From an uncultured Erysipelotrichaceae bacterium (lineage in GTDB: Bacteria > Bacillota_I > Bacilli_A > RF39 > UBA660): a stretch of DNA of 9,167 bases. Below, piece by piece: positions 1 through 6,561 of this stretch; position 1 is the stretch's first letter; each line of letters starts with the position of its first letter. The stretch spans positions 1 through 9,167 of the forward strand of contig CADBSQ010000129.1 in NCBI GenBank assembly GCA_902797415.1, given 5' to 3'. The notes below the pieces were generated by a model, which saw only the letters and a program-made list of their open reading frames with translations, made no database searches and was not told where the DNA came from. The translations under genes and the position numbers were made by a program.

Positions 1-95
1 ATTAAAAGTATAAGTGATTGCCAGCAGATCATACAAAATAGAACAAATATAACTAAAATATTTAAAAATTTTGTTTTAAAAAGTTTTCTTTTCAT
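1..95 (-). CDS. N-terminus of a membrane or secreted protein (partial)
   Basis: An open frame starts at an ATG (95-93) and continues without a stop past the window edge, giving 31 codons. It begins MKRKLFKTKF and continues with a hydrophobic stretch, roughly residues 11-31 (NILVIFVLFCMICW and on). A basic N-terminus followed by a hydrophobic core is typical of a signal peptide or N-terminal membrane anchor. A GGTGA Shine-Dalgarno sequence lies 5 bases before the ATG, the same extended type used by tmcAL in this window. No lipobox or cleavage site can be judged from so little. It diverges from dnaG. The family cannot be recognised; the call rests on start signal, frame and composition only. 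Confidence 0.6.
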   Translation of the reverse strand, partial: MKRKLFKTKFLNILVIFVLFCMICWQSLILL

Positions 96-111
96 AAGAA
101 TCACCTATGAT

Positions 112-140
112 ATTTTATGAAAATTTGTGAAAAATGATAA
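112..140 (-). promoter_or_regulatory. possible weak promoter for the leftmost minus-strand gene
   Basis: On the minus strand TTATCA (140-135) and TAAAAT (117-112) are 17 bases apart. The -35 box matches the consensus at only four of six positions. Transcription would start near 105, just before the Shine-Dalgarno, giving a very short leader. In DNA this AT-rich such matches arise often by chance. Confidence 0.25.
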
Positions 141-297
141 AATTAATTATTTTAAGTTATAGATGAGTGGATACGTTTTCAAAAAACTATTTACATAAAC
201 ACTGATTTGTAGCAATATACCAGCAATTTTTGGGGAAAGTGAACAAAAAAACGGCAAAAAAAAAGTGTGCATAAGGGGTAATTTGGTTAAAATTTTT

Positions 298-326
298 AAA
301 AAAATGGCAAAAATTGTCATTTTTTT
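298..326. terminator. terminator-like hairpin upstream of dnaG
   Basis: A 12-bp inverted repeat has arms at 298-309 and 315-326 and a 5-base loop (AAAAT). The core pairs ATGGCA with TGTCAT, with one G-U pair on the plus strand, and is flanked by an A run on the left and a T run (320-327) on the right. The A/T flanks make it terminator-like in either direction. No gene ends here on either strand, so it may insulate dnaG from upstream transcription, act as an attenuator in a longer dnaG leader, or end a small unannotated transcript. Confidence 0.5.
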
Positions 327-355
327 TGAGAAAAAATGAATTTATCCGGAATAAT
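326..355 (+). promoter_or_regulatory. possible dnaG operon promoter
   Basis: TTGAGA (326-331) and AATAAT (350-355) lie 18 bases apart and would start transcription near 362, at the edge of the dnaG Shine-Dalgarno. This is the best sigma-A-like pair between the hairpin and dnaG. It is weaker than the other promoters in the window, and the real start could lie upstream of the hairpin. Confidence 0.33.
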
Positions 356-374
356 AATAAGTAGAGGGTAAAAA

Positions 375-2117
375 ATGCAAGAAAAGAAGGATAATGAATT
401 TAATTTAATTTTATCAAAGGCAGATATAGTTGAAATTATTAGTTCTTATATCGAGCTAAAACCACAAGGTAAAAATTATTTTGGGGTTTGTCCTTTTCAT
501 GATGATCACTCTCCAAGTATGAGTGTAAGTAAGGATAAACAGATATATAAGTGTTTTGTTTGTGGGGCTAGTGGTAATGCTTTCAAATTTGTTGAAGATT
601 ATTTAAATATACCTTTTTTGGAAGCTGTAAAAGTTGTTTCAGATAAAATTGGGTATAACTTCAAACTTAAACAAAGCAAAGAAGATATTAAGAATAATAA
701 ATACTATGATGTTATGGAACTTGCAACGCTTTTTTATCAAAACAATTTAAAAACAAAAGATGGTAAAGAAGCAAGAGAATATCTAAAAAAGAGGGGTATT
801 ACTGATGAAATAATAAAAGATTTTAGTATAGGGCTTGCACCAAATAAAAATGATTCTTTATACAAGCTGTTAACTAAGAAAAATATTGATAAAAAAACTT
901 TAAGTGAACTAGGCTTAATTGGTGAAAGTGATAATGTATACGACTTATTTAGAAATCGAATTATGTTTCCTTTAAAAAGTCCTAAAGGAAGAGTTAATGG
1001 TTTTAGTGGAAGAATTTACAATCAAGAAGGTAAAACTAAATACATTAATACTAGAGAAACAGTAGTTTTTAAAAAAAGAGAAAACCTATATAACTTTCAT
1101 TTAGCTGCACCTGCTGCTAGAAGAGAAAAGTCTTTAATTATTTGTGAAGGCTTTATGGACGCCATAAGAATATATAGTATAGGCGTTAAAAATGTAGTAG
1201 CAACTATGGGTACAGCGCTCGCTAAAGAACAAATAGAACTTTTAAAAAGCCTTAACGTAAAAATCATTATCGTTATGGATAATGATAACGCTGGTGAGAT
1301 GGCTACGGTTAGTATAGGTAGAGACTTACTCGATAATGGTATAGATATCGGTATAGTAAGACTAACTGGTAAAAAAGATCCAGATGAATATATACTTGCT
1401 AATGGTCCCAATGCTTTTATAGATAATATTAAAAATCCAATGAACTACTATGAATTCATGGAAAAGAATTTAAGAAAAGATAAAAACTTAAATAATAGTG
1501 TTGAATTAACTAGTTACATTAATGATATGATAAAGCTAATTATTGAAAGCAAAGATCCATTATTTATGGAAATAGAGGTTAATAAACTTGCTAATGAGTT
1601 TAACCTAGATAAAAGTCTTCTTCTATCAAGAATAAATATGGATGAACCTATAAAAGAGATTAAGGCTCCAACAAAGGAAAAACCAAAAGAAAAAGTAAAA
1701 AAATCAACTAAATTTGATAAAGCTTTTAAATCAATGCTTTATTATATGATGAATGATACTAATTGTATGAGAATGTTCTTAAGAAGAAATTTAGATTTAC
1801 CGCAAACAAGATATGGACTTGTTGTCGATAATTTGGTATACTACTTTGAACTCACGAGGGAAATGGACTTTGCATCATATATTTCCTTTGTAGAAGATTA
1901 TGAGGATGTTAGCTTTTTTGTAAAAGAGATTATCGAAAATCAAAAAAATGAAGATTTTAAAGAAGAGGATATGAAGGTGTTTTTAGATATTGTTGAAAAT
2001 ACAATTAAAGAAAAATTAATTTTAGAAAAAAAGAAAGCAATGCAAAACGAGCTAGATATAAGTATGAAGAAAAAATTATTTGAAGAAATAATTGAATTAA
2101 AAAGAGGGATGTGTTAA
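375..2117 (+). CDS. dnaG: DNA primase DnaG
   Basis: Synthesises the short RNA primers for leading- and lagging-strand DNA synthesis, working with the replicative helicase at the fork. The 580-residue length is close to Bacillus DnaG (about 600). The N-terminal CHC2 zinc finger has ligands C39, H42, C60 and C63 (CPFH and CFVC). The RNA polymerase core contains RNRIMFP at 193-199 and the YINTRET segment near 223-229. The TOPRIM domain shows catalytic E258 in EGFMD (258-262), D302 and D304 in MDNDNAG, and DPDEY at 335-339. The last 150 or so residues are the poorly conserved helicase-binding region. The ATG is preceded by AGAGGG at 363-368. It is the first gene of the dnaG-rpoD-trmK cluster, with 2 bases between its TAA and the rpoD ATG. 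All key residues are present, so it should be functional. Confidence 0.97.
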   Translation: MQEKKDNEFNLILSKADIVEIISSYIELKPQGKNYFGVCPFHDDHSPSMSVSKDKQIYKCFVCGASGNAFKFVEDYLNIPFLEAVKVVSDKIGYNFKLKQSKEDIKNNKYYDVMELATLFYQNNLKTKDGKEAREYLKKRGITDEIIKDFSIGLAPNKNDSLYKLLTKKNIDKKTLSELGLIGESDNVYDLFRNRIMFPLKSPKGRVNGFSGRIYNQEGKTKYINTRETVVFKKRENLYNFHLAAPAARREKSLIICEGFMDAIRIYSIGVKNVVATMGTALAKEQIELLKSLNVKIIIVMDNDNAGEMATVSIGRDLLDNGIDIGIVRLTGKKDPDEYILANGPNAFIDNIKNPMNYYEFMEKNLRKDKNLNNSVELTSYINDMIKLIIESKDPLFMEIEVNKLANEFNLDKSLLLSRINMDEPIKEIKAPTKEKPKEKVKKSTKFDKAFKSMLYYMMNDTNCMRMFLRRNLDLPQTRYGLVVDNLVYYFELTREMDFASYISFVEDYEDVSFFVKEIIENQKNEDFKEEDMKVFLDIVENTIKEKLILEKKKAMQNELDISMKKKLFEEIIELKRGMC

Positions 2118-2119
2118 AA

Positions 2120-3217
2120 ATGGTTGAAATCAAAACATTAGATGACAGAATAAACGATTTATTAAAAATAGGAAAAAAGAGTAAAACTATTACTTTTGAA
2201 CAATTAGCTGAAAGTTTAAAAGGGTTAGATGTTGATAGTGATTCGCTTGATAAGATTTATAATGCACTAGTAGAAAATGGTATTGAAGTAATATCTGATA
2301 GCGAAGATGAATCTGAAACTGAGGGTGATGGTGAACACGGAGAAGTAAAGATTTTATCAGATGAAGACCTTACAAAGGATGTTAATATTAATGATCCAGT
2401 TAGAATGTATTTAAAAGAGATTGGTAGAATCAGCCTTTTAAGTCCAAAAGAAGAAATGGAACTTAGCATTAGAGTTAATGAAGATGACGAAGAGGCAAAA
2501 AGACTTCTTGCTGAGTCTAACTTAAGGCTTGTTGTTTCTATTGCTAAAAGATATGTAGGAAGAGGCTTATTGTTCTTAGACTTAATCCAAGAAGGTAACA
2601 TTGGCCTTATGAAAGCTGTTGAAAAGTTTGACTATGATAAAGGATTTAAGTTTTCAACATATGCTACTTGGTGGATTAGACAAGCAATAACAAGAGCTTT
2701 AGCTGACCAAGCAAGAACTATCAGAGTACCAGTACATATGGTTGAAACAATTAATAAAATGGCTAGAATAGAAAGACAAATGACACTTGAACTTAATAGA
2801 ACTCCAACAGAGGAAGAACTAGCTGAAAAAATGAAAATATCTGTTGAAAAAGTTAGAGAAGTTATGAAAATCAGCCAAAATCCTGTAAGTTTAGATTTAC
2901 CTATTGGTGAGGAAGAAGATTCACACTTTGGTGACTTTGTTCCAGATTCTTCTACAATGAGTCCAGAAGAATATGCTACTAATGAAATTCTAAAGGAACA
3001 AATTAAGGATGTTTTAAAAACGCTTCAAAAAAGAGAACAAGAGGTTCTAGAACTTAGATTTGGACTTTTAGATGGAACATGTTATACTTTAGAAGAAGTA
3101 GGTAAAAGGTTTAATGTAACAAGAGAAAGAATCAGACAGATTGAAGCAAAGGCTTTAAGAAAGCTAAGACATCCTTCTCGTGCTAAAAAACTTAAAGACT
3201 TTTTAGGAGATGATTAG
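2120..3217 (+). CDS. rpoD: primary sigma factor RpoD (sigma-A)
   Basis: The main housekeeping sigma subunit of RNA polymerase, recognising TTGACA/TATAAT promoters. It has 365 residues, like Bacillus SigA (371). An N-terminal region 1.1-like segment (about 1-60) is followed by an acidic linker, then region 1.2 (VRMYLKEIGRISLLS, about 94-108). Region 2 spans about 133-205 with YATWWIRQAITR at 181-192, which melts and reads the -10 box. Region 3 covers about 213-285. Region 4 carries the -35-reading helix-turn-helix TLEEVGKRFNVTRERIRQIE at about 323-342. I prefer the ATG at 2120 over an in-frame GTG at 2111. The AGAGGG at 2103-2108 is only 2 bases from the GTG but 11 from the ATG, and the ATG avoids overlap with dnaG. 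The dnaG-rpoD pairing is the conserved macromolecular synthesis arrangement; no rpsU is seen upstream. Confidence 0.97.
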   Translation: MVEIKTLDDRINDLLKIGKKSKTITFEQLAESLKGLDVDSDSLDKIYNALVENGIEVISDSEDESETEGDGEHGEVKILSDEDLTKDVNINDPVRMYLKEIGRISLLSPKEEMELSIRVNEDDEEAKRLLAESNLRLVVSIAKRYVGRGLLFLDLIQEGNIGLMKAVEKFDYDKGFKFSTYATWWIRQAITRALADQARTIRVPVHMVETINKMARIERQMTLELNRTPTEEELAEKMKISVEKVREVMKISQNPVSLDLPIGEEEDSHFGDFVPDSSTMSPEEYATNEILKEQIKDVLKTLQKREQEVLELRFGLLDGTCYTLEEVGKRFNVTRERIRQIEAKALRKLRHPSRAKKLKDFLGDD

Positions 3218-3880
3218 GTGGTAAAGATTAAAAATAGATTAAACAGCTTAGTAAAATATGTTAACATTGCGGACAAGGTAATGGATGTAGGATGTGATCA
3301 TGCATTATTGGACATATATTTAGTACAAGAAGGTATACAAGATAAAGTATATGTTTGTGATGTTAACCCTAATGCATTAGAAAATGGTAAAAAAAACATT
3401 GAAGAAAACGACATGGTTGGAAAGGTAATTCCAATACTTGGATTTGGTATAGAAAAAACTGCTAGCTTAGATATAGACACACTTATAATTTCTGGTATGG
3501 GATCAAATAGTATTATAGAGATTATCTCTAGTCCATTATTAAGTAAAATCTATAAACTAGTTTTACAATCCAATACTAATCATTACGATTTAAGAAAGTA
3601 TTTAACAAAGCTAGGTTTTAATATTTTTGATGAAGAAATTATTAGGGATGGAAAAAAAGAATATGTTAATATAGTTGCAGTAAGAGATTATGTTATAAAA
3701 ACATACTCTGAAAAAGAATATCTTTTTGGACCAGTGTTAATAAAAAATAAAAAGAATCTAGAATATTTCGAAAAATTAAAGAGTGAATATGAAGATTTAT
3801 ACTACAGAAATAGAAATGAAAAACATGAAGAAGGTTTAAAATACTTAGAAGAAATTGTAAATGACTTAAAGAGTTCTTGA
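3218..3880 (+). CDS. trmK: tRNA (adenine22-N1)-methyltransferase TrmK
   Basis: A class I SAM-dependent methyltransferase of the TrmK/YqfN family, which makes m1A at position 22 of tRNA in Gram-positive bacteria. The SAM-binding motif is DVGCDHALLDIYLV (23-36), with the family-typical DHA. Further family segments are DTLIISGMGSN (about 87-97; GMGG is more usual), KLVLQSN (113-119) and EEIIRDGKKEYVNIVA (139-154). The C-terminus (about 180-220) is charged and probably helical or coiled coil, as in the family. At 220 residues it is slightly short (B. subtilis about 238). The start is a GTG directly after the rpoD TAG, supported by AGGAGA at 3205-3210, 7 bases upstream and inside the rpoD reading frame, so translation is probably coupled. 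B. subtilis also has trmK (yqfN) after sigA, followed by yqfO; here yqfO is absent and tig follows. The TGA stop is part of the tig -35 box. Confidence 0.93.
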   Translation: MVKIKNRLNSLVKYVNIADKVMDVGCDHALLDIYLVQEGIQDKVYVCDVNPNALENGKKNIEENDMVGKVIPILGFGIEKTASLDIDTLIISGMGSNSIIEIISSPLLSKIYKLVLQSNTNHYDLRKYLTKLGFNIFDEEIIRDGKKEYVNIVAVRDYVIKTYSEKEYLFGPVLIKNKKNLEYFEKLKSEYEDLYYRNRNEKHEEGLKYLEEIVNDLKSS

Positions 3881-3905
3881 AACCTAAATAAAAATAATAT
3901 ATAAT
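3877..3905 (+). promoter_or_regulatory. sigma-A promoter of tig
   Basis: TTGAAA (3877-3882) and a perfect TATAAT (3900-3905) are separated by 17 bases. Transcription would start near 3912, leaving a leader of about 18 bases that begins just before the AAGGAG at 3918-3923. The TGA stop of trmK (3878-3880) lies inside the -35 box. No terminator separates trmK from tig, so readthrough from the dnaG cluster is also likely. Confidence 0.82.
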
Positions 3906-3929
3906 ACGCTTGAAGAAAAGGAGAAAAAT

Positions 3930-5186
3930 ATGAAAAATGTTCACAAAATTACAATAAAATTAGAAAAAGAAGAGTGGAAAAAGTTACTTGATGAAACTTT
4001 TAAAGAAAAAAACAAAGAGACTACAATAAAAGGCTTTAGAAAAGGAAAAGCTCCTAAAGAAGTTTTTATTAAAAAATTTGGTATAGAAAGTTTATTTATG
4101 GATGCTGCTGATAAAGCTTATCCAATAGCTTATAGAAAAGTACTCGATGAAAATAAACTTGAACCAGTTGTACAACCAAAGGTTGATATTAAAAATATCA
4201 GTGAAGAAGAAATAGAATTAGAATTTGAAATAATTACTAAACCAGAAGTTAAAGTTAAATCTCTTAAAAACTTAGGTGTAAAAAAAGATGCAGTCAAAGT
4301 TACTAAAGATGAAATCAATAAAGAAATCGATAATATTAGAGGACAATTTGCAGAAATCATTATCAAAGAAAAAGGAAAAGCTGAAAAAGGTGACATTGCT
4401 GTAATTGACTTTGAAGGATTTGTTGATGATAAACCATTCGAAGGTGGACAAGCTAGTAACTATGAATTAGAATTAGGATCAAATACATTTATACCAGGCT
4501 TTGAAGACGGCGTAGTTGGTATGAAAATTGGCGAAACAAAGGATATTAAGGTTAAATTCCCAGATGATTACGTTGAACATTTAAAAGGTAAAGATGCAGT
4601 ATTTAAAGTAACAGTTAACAGTCTTAAAACTAGAGTTTTACCTGAAATCAATGAAGAACTATTTAAAGACATGGGTTATGATAAAATTAAAACCAAAGAA
4701 GAATTAGAAGAAGAGATTAAAAAGCATCTTAAAGAACACAAAGAAAATGACGCTGAAAACAAATACATTGATGAACTACTAAATGCAGGTATCGAAAAAA
4801 TGGAAGTTGAACTAAATGAAGAAATCGTTAACGATGAAGTAGATAGGATGATTCATGATTTAGAACACAATCTTTCTCATCAAGGTATTACTTTAGATTT
4901 ATATCTTTCATTTAACAGAATTTCAAAAGATGAGTTTATTGAAAAAACTAAACCAGAAGCAATTAAAAGAATTAAATCAAGATATTTAATCGATTACATA
5001 ATTGAAAAAGAAGGACTAAAAGTAACTGATAAAGAAGTTGAAGAACATGCTGAGAAGCAAGCCAAACTTTATGGAACTACTAAAGAAGAATTAATTGCTG
5101 GTTATGGTGGTCTTCATGTAGTTGAATTTGACTTATTAGTACATAAAGCAATAGATACTTTAAAAGGTGAGAAAAGTGGTAAATAG
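3930..5186 (+). CDS. tig: trigger factor (ribosome-associated chaperone, peptidyl-prolyl isomerase)
   Basis: Binds the ribosome next to the nascent-chain exit and shields emerging polypeptides. It has 418 residues, near the family's usual 430. The N-terminal ribosome-binding domain carries the signature loop GFRKGKAP (35-42). An FKBP-type isomerase domain spans about 152-235, with KGDIAVIDFEGFVDDKPFEG, the FIPGFEDGVVGMKIGE segment (187-202) and FPDDYVEHLKGKDAVFKV. The remaining residues (about 240-418) form the helical, Lys/Glu-rich substrate-cradling domain. Its end carries VVEFDLLVHKAIDTL in place of the more usual ending near a VxDFLLE-like motif. AAGGAG at 3918-3923 is 6 bases from the ATG. 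The gene has its own promoter and a stop codon in the loop of its terminator. It is often beside clpX in other bacteria; no clpX is present here. Confidence 0.96.
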   Translation: MKNVHKITIKLEKEEWKKLLDETFKEKNKETTIKGFRKGKAPKEVFIKKFGIESLFMDAADKAYPIAYRKVLDENKLEPVVQPKVDIKNISEEEIELEFEIITKPEVKVKSLKNLGVKKDAVKVTKDEINKEIDNIRGQFAEIIIKEKGKAEKGDIAVIDFEGFVDDKPFEGGQASNYELELGSNTFIPGFEDGVVGMKIGETKDIKVKFPDDYVEHLKGKDAVFKVTVNSLKTRVLPEINEELFKDMGYDKIKTKEELEEEIKKHLKEHKENDAENKYIDELLNAGIEKMEVELNEEIVNDEVDRMIHDLEHNLSHQGITLDLYLSFNRISKDEFIEKTKPEAIKRIKSRYLIDYIIEKEGLKVTDKEVEEHAEKQAKLYGTTKEELIAGYGGLHVVEFDLLVHKAIDTLKGEKSGK

Positions 5187-5201
5187 TTACCACTTTTTTT
5201 T
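5172..5201 (+). terminator. intrinsic terminator of tig
   Basis: An 11-bp perfect stem (5172-5182 with 5187-5197) and a 4-base loop ATAG are followed by a T run that ends at 5201. The GC-containing core is AGTGG/CCACT. The left arm encodes the last four residues of trigger factor, and the loop contains its TAG stop. Confidence 0.9.
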
Positions 5202-5203
5202 GT

Positions 5204-5232
5204 AAAAAAAAAGTACTGTAAATCAGTACTTT
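5204..5232 (-). terminator. intrinsic terminator of tRNA-Asn (and tmcAL)
   Basis: Read on the minus strand, a 9-bp perfect stem (AAAGTACTG with CAGTACTTT; arms 5232-5224 and 5218-5210) has a 5-base loop and is followed by nine T residues (5212-5204). It lies 11 bases past the encoded CCA of the tRNA. It sits 2 bases from the end of the opposing tig terminator, so two separate terminators face each other. Confidence 0.88.
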
Positions 5233-5242
5233 ATATTCTTAA

Positions 5243-5318
5243 TGGCGCCTGATGTAGGACTCGAACCTACGACCTAACGGTTAACAGCCGTGCGCTCTAC
5301 CGACTGAGCTAATCAGGC
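5243..5318 (-). tRNA. tRNA-Asn (anticodon GTT)
   Basis: A complete 76-nt cloverleaf with encoded CCA. The acceptor stem is GCCTGAT/ATCAGGC with discriminator G73, the usual identity base for tRNA-Asn. The D arm is GCTC-AGTCGGTA-GAGC. The anticodon loop is CTGTTAA with GTT at positions 34-36. The variable loop is AGGTC, and the T arm is GTAGG-TTCGAGT-CCTAC. The only unpaired stem position is C27/U43 at the top of the anticodon stem, which should be tolerated. The GTT anticodon reads AAC and AAT, both heavily used in this AT-rich sequence. The gene has its own promoter and terminator and lies just downstream of tmcAL. Confidence 0.97.
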
Positions 5319-5329
5319 ATTGCCCCTAC

Positions 5330-5359
5330 ATTATATAACTAAAAATGCAGGAGTGTCAA
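5330..5359 (-). promoter_or_regulatory. strong sigma-A promoter of tRNA-Asn
   Basis: On the minus strand a perfect TTGACA (5359-5354) and a perfect TATAAT (5335-5330) are 18 bases apart. The expected start is near 5323, five bases before the mature tRNA. The TGA stop of tmcAL (5358-5356) lies inside the -35 box. No hairpin separates tmcAL from the tRNA, so some tmcAL transcripts may run into it. Confidence 0.87.
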
Positions 5360-6459
5360 GCACTTTTTTTGTAAAAAACGGGTTTATTTTGAATTTCTAA
5401 CTTATAAGTATTAGAATTTGTTAAATAATCATAAATAATACACGAAGATATTTCTAAATCATAAATTCTATCAGCATTTCTAAATGAAACCATATCAATC
5501 TTTGATTCTCTTAAATAAGACTTACCTTTATTAGACAAACCAATAACTCTAAAATATAACATTTTCTTATAAGAATCTGTTTTTTGAATACCTAATAAGA
5601 TATGCATAAGCATCCTATTTATTCTAAGATACGTATATCTTTTGCTTTTAATGTTTTTAACAAGCTCATCTAAAGAGTTGCTGGTAAATGCTAGTTTTTT
5701 TATTCTTGTTTCTATGCCTTCATCTACGCCTAAATACTTTGTTAGATCATTATCAGTGAGTATTTTATATTTTAATAAAGTGAATAACTTACTATAATCT
5801 ATCTTTTGTAATAATACTTCTTCATAATCTGGAATATATTTAGATACGTTTTCTCCTCGTTTAAACTTTTCTCTTATGTTGTTTCCACTAACAATTTGAC
5901 CATTACTTTCTAAATCATTATAATCAGTAGTTCTCTTAATAGTAATAGGTTCTATTTTTTTATTTATTTTATTTATTGCTTTAATATAAGATATACCTAG
6001 TAAGTCATTACTAGATAAATTAGCATCAATTGCTTTAGATAAACTAGTAGGATAGTTTAAACCTTCATTTAAGTATCTTTTGATTTTTTCTTTTGTTTTT
6101 TTATTTTCAAGTTTTTTAGATAAATCTATTAAATAATTTGGATCATTTGATTCACTACCAAAAACTATTTTTTCAGCACCTGCCTTATTTAATAAATCAA
6201 TTGCACATTCTGCAAAGATATCCGCGGAGTTTAAACTATATATAGTAGGTAACTCTATAACTACATCCACACCATACTTTAAAGAGATCTTAACTTTATC
6301 ATACTTAGATAAAATATTTAATTCTCCTCTTTGAGTAAAGTATGTGCTCATAACTAGAATAATTAATGAATCAGGATACATTTCTTTAATTTTTTTAATA
6401 TGATAAATATGTCCATTATGAAATGGATTGTATTCACAAATAATTCCTATTTTTTCCAT
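5356..6459 (-). CDS. tmcAL: tRNA(Met) cytidine acetate ligase TmcAL (YlbM family)
   Basis: An ATP-dependent enzyme of the nucleotidyltransferase (HIGH) superfamily. In B. subtilis this family acetylates the wobble cytidine (ac4C34) of elongator tRNA-Met using acetate. The N-terminus EKIGIICEYNPFHNGHIYHI contains the HxGH-type motif (NPFHNGH, 11-17). Family segments follow: FTQRGE (41-46), GVDVVIELP (63-71), FGSE (100-103), LGISYIKAI (154-162) and SGNNIREKF (191-199). It has 367 residues, shorter than the roughly 415 of B. subtilis; the lost length seems to be C-terminal. I chose the ATG at 6459 over upstream GTG (6468) and ATG (6465). It gives the family-typical N-terminus, and GTGAT at 6468-6464 can pair with the end of 16S rRNA at the right spacing. 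The TGA stop overlaps the tRNA-Asn -35 box. Confidence 0.92.
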   Translation of the reverse strand: MEKIGIICEYNPFHNGHIYHIKKIKEMYPDSLIILVMSTYFTQRGELNILSKYDKVKISLKYGVDVVIELPTIYSLNSADIFAECAIDLLNKAGAEKIVFGSESNDPNYLIDLSKKLENKKTKEKIKRYLNEGLNYPTSLSKAIDANLSSNDLLGISYIKAINKINKKIEPITIKRTTDYNDLESNGQIVSGNNIREKFKRGENVSKYIPDYEEVLLQKIDYSKLFTLLKYKILTDNDLTKYLGVDEGIETRIKKLAFTSNSLDELVKNIKSKRYTYLRINRMLMHILLGIQKTDSYKKMLYFRVIGLSNKGKSYLRESKIDMVSFRNADRIYDLEISSCIIYDYLTNSNTYKLEIQNKPVFYKKSA

Positions 6460-6474
6460 AAACATCACGATTTA

Positions 6475-6503
6475 ATTATAAAATATTTGCGTTAATTAAT
6501 CAA
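6475..6503 (-). promoter_or_regulatory. sigma-A promoter of tmcAL
   Basis: On the minus strand TTGATT (6503-6498) and a perfect TATAAT (6480-6475) are 17 bases apart. The expected start is near 6468, so the leader would be only about 9 bases and begin at the GTGAT ribosome-binding sequence. Its -35 box is 6 bases from the -35 box of the divergent promoter. Confidence 0.72.
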
Positions 6504-6509
6504 TAAGTC

Positions 6510-6537
6510 TTGATAATGAAATAAAAAGTGCTATAAT
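6510..6537 (+). promoter_or_regulatory. extended -10 promoter of the 181-residue membrane protein gene
   Basis: TTGATA (6510-6515) and a perfect TATAAT (6532-6537) are separated by 16 bases, with a TG one base before the -10 (6529-6530). The expected start is near 6544, giving a leader of about 18 bases that holds AGGAGGG at 6552-6558. Confidence 0.78.
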
Positions 6538-6561
6538 ATAAACACTTTATTAGGAGGGTTT

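Noticed and set aside
96..374. Riboswitch or T-box upstream of dnaG
   Set aside because: I could find no conserved T-box sequence, aptamer core or alternative pairing with the hairpin at 298-326.
1097..1411. Minus-strand open frame of 104 codons inside dnaG
   Set aside because: It is fully antisense to the conserved TOPRIM region, has Ser/Ile/Leu-rich low-complexity composition typical of a mirror frame, and has no start signal of its own.
2111..2119. Upstream GTG start for rpoD
   Set aside because: It lies only 2 bases from the Shine-Dalgarno and overlaps dnaG; the ATG at 2120 has workable spacing.
2257..2601. Minus-strand open frame of 114 codons inside rpoD
   Set aside because: It is antisense to sigma regions 1.1 to 2; the Ser-rich product mirrors the Asp/Glu-rich linker.
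3878..3904. Possible TGA readthrough (Mycoplasma code) extending trmK by nine codons to a TAA
   Set aside because: Tryptophan is TGG throughout, tmcAL also ends at TGA at the expected family end, and the extension would run through a consensus promoter.
3298..3944. Two minus-strand open frames across trmK and the tig start
   Set aside because: They overlap recognised coding sequence and the tig promoter, and their products are low-complexity Phe/Leu/Ile-rich.
4130..4396. Minus-strand open frame of 88 codons inside tig
   Set aside because: It is antisense to conserved trigger factor sequence and is composed largely of Ser, Leu and Ile.
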